A DNA stretch of 64,000 nucleotides from Lichenostomus cassidix (GCA_008360975.2 CM039193.1:18645389-18709388), one strand, 5' to 3'. Positions 11,601 through 24,409 are shown, counted from the first letter of the stretch. The notes: a model not told the origin generated them from the sequence alone. Translations and numbers: made by a program.

Positions 11601-11900
11601 CGGCAAGGTGCCTGCAGGGTGCAGCACTGGGGGAAACAGAGAGCGTCCTGGCCGTAGCCAAGGCGCTGCCAGCTCAGCAGCAGTGCGCAGCTCGGGCTCA
11701 CGATCCACGTTGCTCCCGCAGATGTTATCCGTGATACAGGAACATATGACCCAGGTCCAGTGCGACTCCCAAGAATTGTTTGCCCCCAGGATGTGCGCAA
11801 GTCCTGCATGATAGGCACAGTAATCACAATCTTCACTGTGCCACTTGTCCTGTGGTGTTGCTATTTTGGGATCCGGAGGTTCTGTGAGAATAGACAGTAA
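5640..11900 (+). CDS. G2: family member with two different candidate C-terminal exons
   Basis: Exon 1 is 5640-5736 (ATG in strong context, CACC-ATG-G; signal peptide with a run of leucines, likely cut after A-Q-A). Triad 1 is 6096-6167, 6775-6873 and 7315-7422. Triad 2 is 8145-8216, 8844-8915 and 9220-9324. All are phase 1-1 and open. In triad 2 the helical GPPR exon is replaced by an unrelated 24-codon exon (starts A-E-P-V-G). The donor after 9324 is CT instead of GT. The next exon (9949) is a type II membrane exon with an early stop at 10011. A complete type I membrane exon follows at 11722-11900. Possible products are a secreted form truncated in the type II exon, or a membrane form that splices to 11722. 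Skipping exon 9220 keeps frame. The gene may be decaying. Its function is unknown. Confidence 0.5.
7730..7827 (+). repeat. Purine tract of GGGA/GGAAGGAGGGA repeats
   Basis: Nearly 100 bases are all purine, built from GGGA and GGAA words, in the intron between the two triads of G2. The G-rich strand is the coding strand, so the transcript could form G-quadruplexes. Paralogous introns hold shorter GGGA runs (for example about 37447-37471), so the tract expanded here. Confidence 0.95.
9949..10115 (+). pseudogene. Type II membrane exon of G2 with an in-frame stop
   Basis: After the acceptor CCCGCAG the phase-1 frame runs D-A-A-G-T-T-T and then meets TAG at 10011-10013, where the intact paralog (25433-25599) has CAG. 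Beyond the stop the same frame continues open through a strongly hydrophobic segment (L-A-L-L-I-I-L-C-C) and a K-R-K tail to TAG at 10113-10115. The exon would therefore give a product without its membrane anchor. Confidence 0.85.
10116..11195 (+). other. Region between the type II exon and the type I segment of G2
   Basis: Bases 10116-10590 resemble the flank following the other type II exon (24996-25430, inverted). About 10590-11195 I do not recognise; it includes a T-run near 11000. From about 11215 the sequence resumes as intron 4-type family DNA fused to the intron preceding the type I membrane exon, which indicates a recombination joint. Confidence 0.55.
11722..11900 (+). CDS. Type I membrane exon, downstream part of G2 locus
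   Basis: The exon opens after CCCGCAG and ends in TAA at 11898-11900. It has 59 codons including the stop, like the last exons of G1, G3, G8 and G9. It has C-P-x-D-V-R-K-S-C before the hydrophobic span and a basic tail after it. No exon 7-type sequence directly precedes it, so it is either an alternative terminal exon of G2 or an orphan left by recombination. Family homology stops at about 12328. Confidence 0.7.
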
Positions 11901-12328
11901 GTTGTTATTTTTCTCCAAATTTTTTTCCAACTCTGCTCACGACATTTGTAGCCTGACTAATAATCATGCTGTTGTGGAATTGTGACAGTCCATGGTTGTC
12001 CAAATAGCTCTGCTGAGGGTTCTGCTGCTGTCCAGTGCTTTAATTGGCCTCTTCACTGCTGGGCCTTGCCCTGGGGAGCCTGCTTGGGCTGAAGGCAGCG
12101 TTCGCTCCCACTGAGGCTGCCTGGCCAAGAGCAGCCCAAGGAGCACTGGGCAGAGGCAAAGCAAGGTGGGGAGGAGAAACGGTTGGGGACAAGATTGCCC
12201 TTGAAAGGCAGACATGCTCTGGGGCCAGTCCTGGCCAGGGACCCTGCCTGGAGCCATCCCCTGCTCGCTGGGGCCCTGAGGGGCAGCTGTCCACCTGGGC
12301 CAAGGTGTGCCAGCAGCTCCAGCCATGC

Positions 12329-13854
12329 TTTTTCTTTTATGAAAAAATTTCTATGCATGATATTTTGTTTGTTTATTTGTAAATTATGACTCATCTGTTG
12401 AAAGCTGGAAAATGATACCATATGTCTTTTATACGAGCAGCTTGGATTTAGAAGCAGAGATGAAATGTGATTTCTTGCTTTCTTGCTAGAAATATGCTGT
12501 CTTTTTTAGATTGACTTCGAGCTGAAATCCTGCAAAGTTGGAAAATGACTGATGGTCATCACTGTGATATCCTTGAAGGTCCATTTTTCCTTCTATGATG
12601 ACTTTCTTCCTTAAGCTATGTGCTGGTGATATTGAAGGTAAAAATAATGTAATACTGCATATTTTAGATACTTAATAGTTTACTTGTGAAATTTTATTGT
12701 AGTATCTTGTGTCTAAAACCCCCTCAAAACTAAATCAGCAGGTCAGCTACTGGGCCAGGCCAGCTGCAATTCAGGTTTCTGCAGTGGAAGTGGAGGGTTT
12801 GGAATGGCTGGGATAACTTTGAGTGCAGGGGGTTATTTTTCCACTAGAGAGAAGTAAAGCTGCAAGAAGGACTACTATACGTCCTAGTATTCATGGATGT
12901 AAAATCAGAGAGAACATCAGTAGAAGCATCTTTATTGGCTGAGACAGAGTCAGTGGTTTCATGTGTGCTCAACAGAAACTGCTGCTTATTGATACCTTTA
13001 TTTCTGCTAGAATTAGCCAGGAAAGGGATATCAGTTGTAGAAAAACTAACACACGTGATCCATAAGCACAAAGTCCAATTTAATTTTTGCCATCCCAATA
13101 CAAGCTCAGTCGGTGTAGAGGGGCTGGAGTGGAGTGGGGTGCATGGGTGCAGTGTGTGTGGTGCTCAAGAGCTGTCGTGTATTTAGAACTGGGTTTGTGT
13201 TGACACCCATCTTTTCAGGCCAAGTTTAGTGAATGAAAAGCAGTCCCACGTGAGCTGAGCATTTTCAGGAATGGCATTGGGAATGGAAATGGATCCAAAT
13301 GAGACATAAAGCAGAGACAAGGCAACAAAAGCAGACACAAGGTGAGCATTCAACACAAATGTCGGTCATGCACTAGGCCACAGTGCATGGAGGGAGTTTC
13401 CTTTAATGCCTTTCCAGCTAGAGGCTAGAGAAAATCAGCAAGTAATCATTAACTGGCAACTAAATCTAGAGACAGCAACATTCCTAGGATATTCTTAATA
13501 GGTTTTTTAAACTGCTGAGCTATTGCTGTTAACTGCCAGTACACGTGAACTAACCTGAATCCCTTACTAAAGAGATGTTTCAGGAAGGTTGTATAGTTTT
13601 GCCACAGTAACATTACTGTGATGATTTGATCATGATAAAAGTTTTGTAAACTAGTAAAATGTTGATGTCTTATCTGTAGGGTCTACAAGAGGTTGAGGAA
13701 TGTAATTCCTGGGGATCTGCTGCCCTCAGCAGAGATGATCACAGTCTTAAGTCGCAGCTGTGGAGTTCCCTTAAATGATGAGCATCTCCTCACTCTGAAA
13801 CATCATTTGCTCTCATTTTCCTTTTGGTGATTATTTGGTACCAGGGAAAGTGAG
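12329..13854. other. Unidentified AT-rich spacer
   Basis: Family homology breaks abruptly at about 12328. The following 1.5 kb is AT-rich with many stops in all frames. I recognise no exon, RNA or repeat in it. Confidence 0.5.
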
Positions 13855-14145
13855 CAGAGTGAAACAGTGCCATCAGGTCTCCCCAGAGCCTTCTCTTCCC
13901 CAGGCTGGACATTCCCAGCTCTCCCAGCCTGGCTCCCGAGCAGAGGGGTCCAGCCCTCAAAGCACTTTCATATCCCTGCTCTGGATTTGCTCCAACAGCT
14001 ACATGTCTTTTTTGTGTTGGGAACCCCAAAACGGGGTGCTGTGCTCCAGGTGGCGTTTCACGAGGGCAGAGTAGAGGGGGACTATCACTTCCCTCAACCT
14101 GCTGGCCACCTTTCTTTTGATGAAGCTCAGGAGAAGTTAAAGCAT
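13855..14145 (-). mobile_element. CR1 LINE fragment
   Basis: The complement of the CR1 3' region is readable: 'aggtctccccagagccttct' near the start, then the lead-in to 'ccaggtggcgtttcacgagg'. These are standard CR1 segments in antisense, 5'-truncated and without the terminal octamer. Confidence 0.85.
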
Positions 14146-16013
14146 TTGTAATTATCTAATGACTTAATTTTTGGGGGGGTTAATTCCTATTTTCCTTGTT
14201 ATCTTTCTTCTCCATAGCTCCTGCACTGTCCTTTGGCCTGGCATCCAGAATTCAGGTGCTTGTGGAGGTGCATGTGAGCCCAGCTTATGTGAAAATTGTG
14301 CTTGCTGCTCTTGCTATGCCAAAGGCCTGCTTTCCTTGGAGCCACCACCATGGCACTTAGTCTGTTGCCTCCGGGAGAATTCATAACTAAACCTTTTCCT
14401 GTTAATAAGGACATCAAATAAAGGGTATCCTGCCTGTTTCCTGGGAGCCTGAATTGGGATTTGGAGTGTATGGCTTAGGTAAGGACTTTAGCTATCCTGT
14501 GCTTTGTGCAGAATAGTTCTGAATGTTTCTTTTCAGTACATATTTTAACACAAAGAGATTTTACCAAATATGTAGAAATCTGTGTTCTGTTTAGTACCCA
14601 GCAAACTGGCTAACTTGTTTTTTGTGACTGGTCTCTGGTGATTTTGGCCTGGCTTCTCTAAGAGGTTCAATTTTCATTTAGAAATGGCAGGAAAACACTC
14701 TGTGAGCTCACGTGGAGCCAGTGCTGTCACAGGACAGATGGAGCTGGGACAAATGGCACATTGCTTTTGATCTTAACAAGAAGCCACCTGAGCTCCTCAT
14801 GACAACAGCCCAACAGACTGGTAATGGATCCATTAAAATTAACTCATCACAAAGCTTTTAACCTAAAGCTCTGACATATGGAACTTACTCAGTTCTGCCA
14901 TGGAGGAAGGGAGTTTGAAAACAAAGAGGTTTAGCAAGGAGAGCCATGCACAGCAAAACTGTTTGTACTCTAGCAAATTAAGTGTCCTAGGAGGTAAGAC
15001 CTCATCCATATTTCAATTTTACCCCTCCATGTACCCAAATTCTTGGTCTTAATTCCTTTGTCAGTAGAAAAATATGACAGGGAGGTGTAGATTCTCCTTG
15101 TCTTCTTAAGCTGGGCAGCTTGTAACCTCATGTTCTCCCACAAACAATAACAGACAATCTGAAATTTTGTTATGAAACCATACTTTGGAAAGTTTGCCCT
15201 GTGTTTGTTTTTGCCCGGACGTAACTTAGAGATTCACTGGAATATCTACAAGCCATGAATATTTGATTTATTGTGGTTGCTAGAATCCTTCCTATTTTAC
15301 AACTTTTCTGCTGCAAAATTATCTGGCACTTGCAGAACTCTTGCCTTGTGTGGTTCTCCAGTGCTTCTTGCAGAGAAGTGCTTTGGGAAGTAGTCAGGAT
15401 AGTGCCATGTCCACGTGTGGTGTATGGAGCCCACAGGACAGGGAATTGTCTTTGCTGTGGGCACTGGCTGGTATTCCAACACCTATGTCATTTATTCTGC
15501 TGGAATCCTCGTGAAAAAGGTTGTTCTTTGCCATAGAGATTTTTAGTCTACATTTTTTAGCTCAAACAGCCAAAACTTTTCCATCTCACACGTTTCTGAT
15601 GCTGTTTTTTCCTTCCCAGGCTGTTGCTGGCCCCATGAAAATGTTGCTTGCATTCTGCAGTCCCTATGTGTTGGTACCAAGCTGAAAGTTCTGTGGTGCC
15701 CCACAGCAGCCCAGTTATCCACAGGTAAGCCAAGAGCCAGGGTGCAGCTCCGGAAGATCCAAGGGATTCTGACAGATGAATCTCTGTCCCTCCAGAAGGC
15801 AGGACCAGTTCTGAAGGTAAAGGGTCTGACCCTGCACCCACCTTTGCATGGCAGCAGCCACCCCATGCTTTGTGAAAGGCACACAACATGTGCCATTCTT
15901 AATTCAGCACAATATTTTTGCAAGTAAAAATATTTGTTAAAATTAGTGTTGATAGCACTGGCTGAATCAATCTTATAAAGCTCTTTAAAATACCAGCCTG
16001 GGCACAAAATGAT
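14146..16013. other. Unidentified spacer
   Basis: No family or ACAD9 homology. There are short open frames near 15273-15536 and 15543-16007, but no consistent splice structure or recognisable domain. I do not call a gene. Confidence 0.45.
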
Positions 16014-16045
16014 TATTTTTTTAATTTTTTTTTTTTTTTTTTTTT
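16014..16045. repeat. Poly-T tract
   Basis: A run of T interrupted by AA, possibly the end of a retroposed insertion. No target-site duplication was found. Confidence 0.85.
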
Positions 16046-16194
16046 CAGTTCTTTGCTTTGGTGCTCAGAGATAATGGAGGAAGGGACAGATTTTCTGTTC
16101 AACTTGCCCTTCAGTGTGCAGAGAAAAGAACAGTTTCTCACCAGCTGGTTTAGGAGCTCTAAAAGCAATTGTGGTGTCCCTAATGTGGGGGTGG

Positions 16195-16824
16195 GGGCAC
16201 TGCTACAGCCGGGACTGCCCCCCGTTGGGGTTCGTCCGCCCGGGAAATCTGACCTGCCCTCAGCCTCGGGCGCTCGCTCTGTGCCACAAGGCGCAGCGGC
16301 TGGCAGCCTGTGCCGGCGCCGCTCGGCTGTCGCCTCTGAGACCGCGGCTCTGTCACGGCGAGGAGAGCTCAGCCCCGGACGAGTGGCAGGCGCAGCGCGG
16401 TAGGAACGGGACAAGAGATAAGAGGTTGCGGGAGCGGGGTCTCCCTTAAGTGCTCCTTTACTAAGGGTAACGGAACGGGCACGCGACAAGGACAGAAATC
16501 ACGGAGACACCCCCGACAGCTCGGCGCGTACAAGGGATTTTAAGGGAGGGAAAAACGGGGCGGAGCATCAGACCATATCCAATCATATACAACTGGGGGG
16601 ATGATATACAATACAGAGAACAAATAAAACTTTTTAAGGGGAGGGTATAACAAACGAAAACCAATCAATAACGTAACTTGACAGAACTTTCTGGAAGAGG
16701 GGGAAGGTCTCAGACCTCAGTACCGCCTCCGGATCCCTCCGAGGAGGAGGAGCTCCACTCACTGGAGGCGGAGTCGACCTGACAGACGGCAGCTACTGGC
16801 TCCGGACCTCCCACAGTCCCCACA
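16195..16824 (-). mobile_element. Probable endogenous retrovirus LTR, minus orientation
   Basis: This is a sharply different, CpG-rich block inside AT-rich DNA. Read on the minus strand it starts TGTGG near 16824 and has CCAAT-like boxes (ATTGATTGG, GATTGGATATGG). A TTAAAATCCC TATA-like element and an AGTAAA polyadenylation-like signal (plus-strand TTTACT about 16457-16462) follow, and then a very GC-rich segment. The layout resembles U3-R-U5. The left end and target-site duplication are not clear, and no coding region is present. Confidence 0.5.
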
Positions 16825-18590
16825 TGTGTTCCCCTCTTTACCGGAGTGCTGTATAGATCCAGAGCCTTGTACATCAGCCTGCTGGTTCAAAAATCCCCCC
16901 AACGTCCCTCAGTTTGCAAAACTAAAGGCTTTGTGCTCATTAATATGAAAAGCTATATGGGTGGCCTGCACCTAATGTTCTTTTGTTGGCTGGACCCCAG
17001 TCAGCGCTCGCATCTAAATGACTGACCCAGCAAAGAGCTGCCCTTAAGACTGATTTGATCAAAGGGACTGAAGCTCTGTTGAGTGCAAATTCTCTAGAAA
17101 AATAAACACAGGAACTAGGAGAATGTTGGTGACAAAAGCAGAGTTGAACCTTTCAGGCTACCTCACTGCCACCTCCCCCTGCCCTTTTATTTTTAATTTA
17201 TTTGATATTCTGCGTGCCAGTCCTTGTATGAAATGAGCCCTCAGCAACAAGCTGCTGGGCCTCCTCAGTGTGTCCTTTGTGCTCTCTGTGCTTCTGGTTT
17301 GGTTTGGCTGGAAAGCTTGTCCATCATGCACTCTGTGCTTGTTTCCTGTCATTCCAATGCACAGCCCTTTTCTGCTGCTTGGCATAGAAATACTCTGAAT
17401 ATTTTATTAGACAACTTACATCTTGCACTTCATGACATTAAATTGTATTAATCAGACTCTGTCATATCACAAGTTTCTTGAACACATTTTCAAGCCTTCC
17501 AGCTGTAGCCCAGAGGAAGCTGTTTCTGTCTTGCATCACAAAACTGGCACTTTTTTGCAAAGACAGCCCTTTACAAAGAACTCGTTGCGTGCATTAACAT
17601 CTGAGGGGCTGCTTTCAAAGACAGACAAAAAACCCATGAACAAACAGCAAAACAACCAAACAACATATTAAAAAAAAAAAGTACTGTATTTTTAGCTCTT
17701 GCTTTTAATATTTTCCAAGCTGGCCTCCTTTTCCACTGCAGTGCTTTTCTTTCAGAAAAACACCCTTGCCAGACGATGTGCCTTAACAAGGAATATAGAA
17801 CTTACACACAATGTATATATTGAAGCTAAACATGCAGAGTTCCCAGTATCACAATCATCATCATTTGTTTTCTGCCTATTTTTTGTCAGATTCATTTCAG
17901 AAGGGTGAGGACAGTATCTCAGCTTCGCTGGCTAGTTTAACGCCATTGCTTCCTGTTATCTGCACTTCCTTATGCTGTAGTGCCTCTGCCCATTCGTCTC
18001 TCTTGAATCACCGCCTCCTTCACCTGGTTTTTAGATGTTTTCCTGGATTTGTGGGGTTTTTTGCATTTTTTATTTCTTTCTTGGTTGCTGTTTTGTTTGC
18101 CTGTTTTGTTGGTCACACTTTGGATTTCGTTATTTTGGCTTTTTTTTCATTTAACAGTAGGAATCAGCTTGTGATTTGTATCATAAACGTTTATGAAGCA
18201 CAAGCATTGCACATTAGGGTTGGTTTTGTTTTTGAAGTGATCTCAGGCCTAAAAACCCCTATGACTTTGAGCACTGAGTGCTCTCAGAAAGCAAATTGTG
18301 CATGAATAGGAAACTTGTAGTTACTATCTCCATTACACACAGAACAATGTAAAGTGGTTGAAATGGTATTTTGTTGTACAAATTCAAACCTTTATTTTGC
18401 CTTATTCTGCTGTCATGCCATAAAGTTGTACCAGATTTATCACTGAACTCGGTTCTTCCAGGATGGGGTGTTCAAGCTCATGTGGGACCTGGTGTGTTAT
18501 CAGGCCAGACACATGATTGCCAAGCATAGCCAGCTCTGTCTGCAAAGAGAACAGGGAGCTACAGCTCTTAGGAACTCAGGGGTTAGTAAG
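16825..18590. other. Unidentified AT-rich spacer
   Basis: No homology to the family or ACAD9 until about 18590. Short A and T runs occur. No supported gene. Confidence 0.45.
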
Positions 18591-18873
18591 CAAACAGACC
18601 AAATCCCTAATTTCTCTCAGTTACTTTACAGGAGTATTTGCTACTGATAGACTTTATATTCCTGTCCAGAGCAGGAAAAGAAACCAAACAAACAAGCTGG
18701 CAGTTTGCTTTAGTTATGAAGAGACTCTGTTCAACTGCTCTGCTCCTTGTTTGAATTAAAAGCAGAGCAAAACGATTCTGTTGGTCACATCAAACCCACC
18801 TACTTCGGATCACAGTCTGTGAAAAACATGGAAAACAAAGCCTATAAAAAATACTTCATTTTATAGTACTTAC

Positions 18874-18927
18874 AGTTTTCTAATTCAGCCATGGGATAAT
18901 TATGCCACATTGCCCTATATCAAATAC
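18874..18927 (-). pseudogene. ACAD9 penultimate exon, divergent partial copy (copy 4)
   Basis: On the minus strand the 3' half matches the real exon at 60297-60369 (A-T-G-G-C-T-x-A-A-T-T-A-G-A-A-A-A-C-T then GTAAGT). From the acceptor CCCTAG it is only 54 bp instead of 73, a 19-bp deficit that breaks the frame. Flanking intron homology extends from about 18590 to 19250. The last ACAD9 exon is absent. Its bases differ from copies 1-3, so it stems from a separate or older duplication. Confidence 0.8.
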
Positions 18928-19751
18928 CTAGGGAAATGAATAAAAGTAAGCTAAAAAATAGTGAATTAATTTCAAAAAACAAATGTGCTTCTCCTGTAAC
19001 AACACTGTAACCATGAAACTTTATGTGAGCTACTAAATAACCACTTTGCTGTCCCCAAATCTATTGCCAAAATACCACTGTGACTATGTGTTACTATTTA
19101 TGATCACATGGAAAGAGTTTGGGAAGAACTGCACGGCATTTACAGATTGGAGAGAATGTGCAGATTTGTAATTAGGTTCTAAATGGCTCTATATGTGTTA
19201 AACAAGTATTTTAAACACATTGATAGTGTGCAGCTCAACGAGCAGAGCCCCTGAGAGGCTGCTGCACTCCCACCCCAAGTGATTTAGCCAAGTTCTTTCA
19301 CACCGTTTGCTTTATGAGGAGCCTCCTGCACAGCAGGGCCCAGAGCTGGCAAGGCTCCCCAGCACGGCTGGAGCTGCTGGCACACCTTGGCCCAGGTGGA
19401 CAGCTGCCCCTCAAGGCCCCAGCGAGCAGGGGATGGCTCCGGGCAGGGTCCCTGGCCAGCAGTGGCCCCAGAGCACGTCTGCCTTTCAAGGGCAATCTTG
19501 TCCCCAACTCTGGGGCTGCTCTTGGCCAGGCAGCCTCAGTGGGAGCGAACGCTGCCTTCAGCCCAAGCAGGCTCCCCAGGGCAAGGCCCAGCAGTGAAGA
19601 GGCCAATTAAAGCACTGGACAGCAGCAGAACCCTCAGCAGAGCTATTTGGACAACTATGGACTGTCACAATTCCACAACAGCATGATTATCAGTCAGGCT
19701 ACAAATATTGTGAGCAGAGTTTTAAAAAACCTGTGGAGAAAAATCAACAAC

Positions 19752-22700
19752 TTACCGTCTCTTCTCGTACAACTTCTGGATCCCAAAATAGCAACACAAC
19801 AGGACAAGTGGCACAGTGAACACGGTGATTACTGTGCCTATCATGCAGGACTTGCGCACATCCTGGGGGCAAACAATTCTTGGGAGTCGCACTGGATCCG
19901 GGAAATACATTCCTGTTTCACAGGTAACATCTCTGTGAGCAATGGGGATCGTGAGCCCGAGCTGCGCACTGCTGCTGAGCTGGCAGCGCCCTGGCTACGG
20001 CCAGGACGCTCTGTGTTTCCCCCAGTGCTGCGCCCTGCAGGCACCTTGCCGCCCCTTGGCACAGGCTGTGGCACCCAACAAAGCCCACAAGGCTGGGAGG
20101 AGAGCCTGCGGGGAGCACAGCTGCTTGGGCAGTCGCTCCTTCGAGGGACACGAGCCAAAGCCATCCCTGCAGCGGCTGCTGCCAGCCCCGACCCTCCCTG
20201 CCCTGCTGGGACAGCTCCCACAGCCCAAGGGGACAGAGTCAGGCCCTCGCAGGACACAGGGCTGACCCTGCCCAGTGTGGGAACCAGCGACTGCTCTGGC
20301 CCTGGGCTCGCCCTAGGGATCCTGCTCAGGGCTGCTCCTGTGCCTTGGGCCTCTGGGCACTCAGGGCAGCTCGAGGAGGCAGCTGCAGCAGGAGGGATGT
20401 TGGTGTGCAAGTCCTGTTTCCCATGGGCTGTGGAATGTGCTCCAGAGGCCTCAAAGCCAAGGCATCTCCAGCTTTGGCTGCTTCCAAGCTGGTCAAGGTC
20501 AGCCCTGGGGGACGAGCTGTGCTACACAGCCCCACCGAGGACTGAGCCCAGCAAAGCCATTACCTTCTGTGGCACTGTCTGGGATCTCCTCCCTTCGAGT
20601 ATCAGCGGCTGGCACAGTGCCATCGCTGTCTCCTGGATGTTCTGCCTTCAGCAAAGCCTTTTGGTCCATCTCTGGAGAAAGGAAGGAGGCATAGGTGGAT
20701 CAAATGGACCATTTCCACATTTTGAGAAGTAGAATTTTCAGAAGGCAATACTTGTCCTAGACATGGATAAGGATCAGGAAAAAGCCCAGGCTCTTCAGGC
20801 TGGGCCAGGGACCTCCCTCCTCCCAACATCTACCCCTCCTGATCTCCCGCGGAGACTGGGAAGTTGCAGGGGATCTCAGGGTCAGCATTGCCCTTGGTGC
20901 AGTTTGGACACCCTGTCAGCTGATGCCAAATGCCTTCCTGCAGAGGCTGGGGAGAAGCTGCAGCCAGGCCAGGCTGGGAAACAGCCCTGCAGGGAGTGAA
21001 GGCAGCAGTGGACCAGCGAGGCTGCAGTGGATCCCTCCCCGCTGTGCTGGGCACAGTGTCCAGATGTGCAGGAAAAGGCCCTGGCTGCTGAGTCTGAGGA
21101 GAAGGCTGAGGGAAATGCACCCACCATGCTGTGTCTCCAATTCAGCCAGAATTTTGTCCACTTGTTCAGATACCTCCAGGGATTCCTTCTCTTCTGTAAC
21201 TTTTTTCTTGCCTCTGTAAGGACCTTAGAGCAAAGCAGTTCCATTTTCCTATTAGTGGATCACACCAAAGCAGTGCTCAGCCCGTGGGCTCAGCAGGGAC
21301 ACACTACTCACCCCTGCGACGAGAGCCAGGTTTGTGCTCAGCAACCAGAAAAGGAGCTGGAAAAGTCCTCCCTGCAGACACACCTGTAACTCAACAGCCA
21401 GAGAAGCTTCTGGCACCTGGTTCTTGCCAAGTTGCCAATGATTATTCTCTGAGGGGAAGTTGAGAATTAACTGCAGGGGGCTCCCAAGCATTCCAAACCC
21501 TCTTGTATCCCTGCTGCTGGAGAAGCCTTCCCAGTACCCTCATCTAGAAGAGAGCACATATCAGAACTGTTTCCATGGTGTGCTGGGATCCCCTTCTGCA
21601 TTAGGGAACTGGGCACTGCAAGGGGGTTGGGTAAGGCTGTGGGAGCCAGATGTCAGTGGACATGGCCAAATCTGAGAAGGGCCTGGGGTGCTCTGGGCTG
21701 GCTCCTGTCCACTATCCACCTTCTTTGCAGGCCCTGTGCAACATCCCTGGAGAGGAAACTGGAACAGCCCAGGGCCTCTCTTGGCTCTCTCACTTCCACA
21801 GAGAAACCCTCACTAAAATGCAGCAGGCAGTGTCACAACTATCCCTCCCTCCCTCTCCCAGACAGCTCCCACAGCCCAAATGGATGGAGTCAGCCCCCTC
21901 AGGGCACACTGGAGCCTTGGTGTCTTCCCCTGCCTTTTTCCCATCATGGGCACTTCTTGCAGTAACTCCCAATTTTCAGGACATGTCACGGACACAGGGA
22001 CCCCAGCAGGACTGCTCAGTAGCTGAGTCCCCTGAGCCCTCTCGGGATAATTCATGTGTGCTGTGCCTGTCTGCTCCAGGCTGCTCCTGTCTGCATTGCC
22101 AAGCAGCAGAGATGGCAGCTCAAGCCTCAGCAGGGCTCAGGCCCAGAGGACGCAGGAGGGTGAGAGGTTCCCTCCAAACCCCTTCTCACTGTAGGAACCA
22201 GCCATGGCTCTGGCCCTAGGCTTGCTCTAGGGATCTTGCTCAGGGCTGCTCCTGTGCCTTGGGCCTCTGGGCATTCAGGGCAGCTCGAGGAGGCAGCTGC
22301 AGCAGGAGGGACGTTGGTGCACAAGTCCCGTTTGCCATGGGCTGTGGAATGTGCTCCAGAGACCTCAAAGCCAAGGCATCTCCAGCTTTGGCTGCTGCTG
22401 GGGGAAGAGCTGCTGCCACACAGCCCCACCAAGGGCTGAGCCTGGCACAGCAATTACCTTCTGTTCCCCTGCCTGGCATCGCCTCCCTTCCTTCAACAGA
22501 GGCTGCCATTGAGGCATTGCTTCCTCTGGGAAGTGCCGCCTTCAGCACAGTCTTTCGGTGCATCACTTTAGAAAGGAAGAGGCACAGCTTAATCAGAAAG
22601 AAGCATTTCCCATTTTAAAAGGTGGAATCTTCAGAAAGCAATACTTTTCCAAGAAATGGATAAGGTCCAGGAAATTGGATGGGCTTCTGGGGACTCCACC

Positions 22701-24251
22701 AGGATCCTCCCTCCTCCTAACAACCACCACTCCTGATCTCCCCGGAAACTGGGTAATTGCAGGGGATCAAAGGGTCTGCAGGGCCCATGGGGCAGTTTGG
22801 ACACCCTGTCAGCTGGTTCCAAATGCCTTCCTGCAGAGGCTGGGGAGAAGCTGCAGCCAGGCCAGGCTGGGAAACAGCCCTGCAGGGTGTGAAAGCAGTA
22901 GTGGAAAGGCGGGGCTGCAATGGATCCCCTCCTGCTGTGCCGAGCACAGAGTGCCCAGATGTGCAGCAAAAGGCCCTGCTGCTAAGTCTCAGGAGAAGGC
23001 TGAGGGAAATGCACCCACCATGCCAGCTCTGCAGCTCACTTAGCATCTGGTCCAGATATTTTGCTGCCTCCATGGATTTCCTGTCTTCCATATTTTTACT
23101 CTTCCCTTTAGGAGGACCTTAATGGAAAGGAATTCCATGTCTCTTTCAGGCCAGAGCGGCAGTGACTGTAATTTGGCAATGGGATCCCTCCTTGGCACTC
23201 CCTCACCTCTGCCTTCCACTCAGGAGCACAGGCAGAGGCACCACGTGCCTGCAGTGGCCCCACACTGGGATGGAAGGAGCCCCTTGCAGGGCAGGCAGGG
23301 CACAAAGGACTGCCGGGAGCTGCCAGCCGCTCCAAACTCCGCCCCAGCCAGAGCCAGGGCTTGGCAGCAGCAGCAGCAGGAACACCTCAGGCTCCCTGGG
23401 GCCATCAAAGGAGCCGCGCAAGGCACAGAGCCCCGGGGCACATCCCTGGGCCCAGAACCTTCCCTCTCTGCTCTTCTCTGTGCCTGCACAGAGCACGCGG
23501 AAGGAGCAGCTGGCATTTCGCACGGGAAGAAGACTGACAGCTAAATGCTCCTTCCTCCCACTGACAGCGATCCTGCGGGATCACTCAGGGCTCGAGAAGG
23601 GAGCAGGGCAAGATTTCCAGATTCTTTCAACCTTCAGACGATTGTAAGGGAAATGGCACATGAGTGAGATCTTGCCATGTTGGCAGCGATTATTCTGTCA
23701 GGAAAGGGATGCTGTGAACTTACCTCCACCAAGCTCCAAGATATTCAAACTGTCATTCACGAGTTTTTCCAGATTATCCATGACACGATCCCAATCTAGA
23801 AGAGAGCACAGATTGCAACCATTTCCATGGTGTGCTGGGATCCCCTTCTCTCTTAGGCCCCTGGGCACTGCAAGGCGGTTGCGTAATGCTGTGGGAGCCA
23901 GATGTCAATGGACAAGGCCAAAGCTCCAGAAGGGCCTGGGGTGCTCTGGGATGGCTCCTGGCCACTGTCCACCCTCTTTGCAGGCCCTGTGTAACATCCC
24001 TGGGGAAGAAACTGGACCAGCCCAGGGCCCCTCGGGGCTCTCTCAGTCCTACAAAGGAAACCCCCTGTAAACCCCTGGGGAAAAGCATTCCCAACACGTT
24101 CCAGGGGCAAGAGGCCTCTGTCCCAGGAAAGGGGGAGGCAGGCTGCTGGCTCACCTGCTCTCCACGCTCCCACCGGAGCAGCCTGGTCAGCCCTGGCATG
24201 CAGGGCCACTGCCAGGAGGAGCAGGAGGACAAGGCGCAGAGCAAGGGCCAT
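19752..24251 (-). CDS. G3: intact 8-exon, 277-aa single-pass membrane protein of unknown family
   Basis: Exons in order: 24251-24155, 23795-23724, 23117-23019, 22565-22458, 21543-21472, 21223-21125, 20671-20564, 19930-19752 (TAA). They sum to 834 bp and stay in one open frame. Residues 1-24 are a leucine-rich signal peptide. Exons 2-4 and 5-7 are two homologous triads. Exons 3 and 6 are charged, helix-prone and begin G-P. Exon 4 has an N-A-S glycosylation sequon. The last exon holds C-P-Q-D-V-R-K-S-C, a membrane span at about 247-269 and a tail ending E-K-R-R. Exon 5's donor is GTTAAT because of a shifted base, weaker than in its paralogs. The last acceptor is CACAGAG rather than CCCGCAG. The copy is clearly more divergent from G8 and G9 than those are from each other. 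Role unknown; a cell-surface protein is inferred. Confidence 0.72.
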
Positions 24252-24409
24252 GGTGCCTTGCCCTCAGCCAGTCCCACAGCTCTTGCTGCCACCACTGTCC
24301 TGACACCGCTGTATCAATGTCAGCACCGCTGCTGCCACTGCTGCTGCAACAGTTGTGGTCAAGGACTGACTGGTCGGTCGTTGTGGTGCTGTGCAACCAC
24401 AGGGCTCTG

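Noticed and set aside
19647..20732. 361-aa plus-strand open frame
   Set aside because: It runs antisense through the membrane exon and exon 7 of G3. GC-rich, stop-poor DNA explains it.
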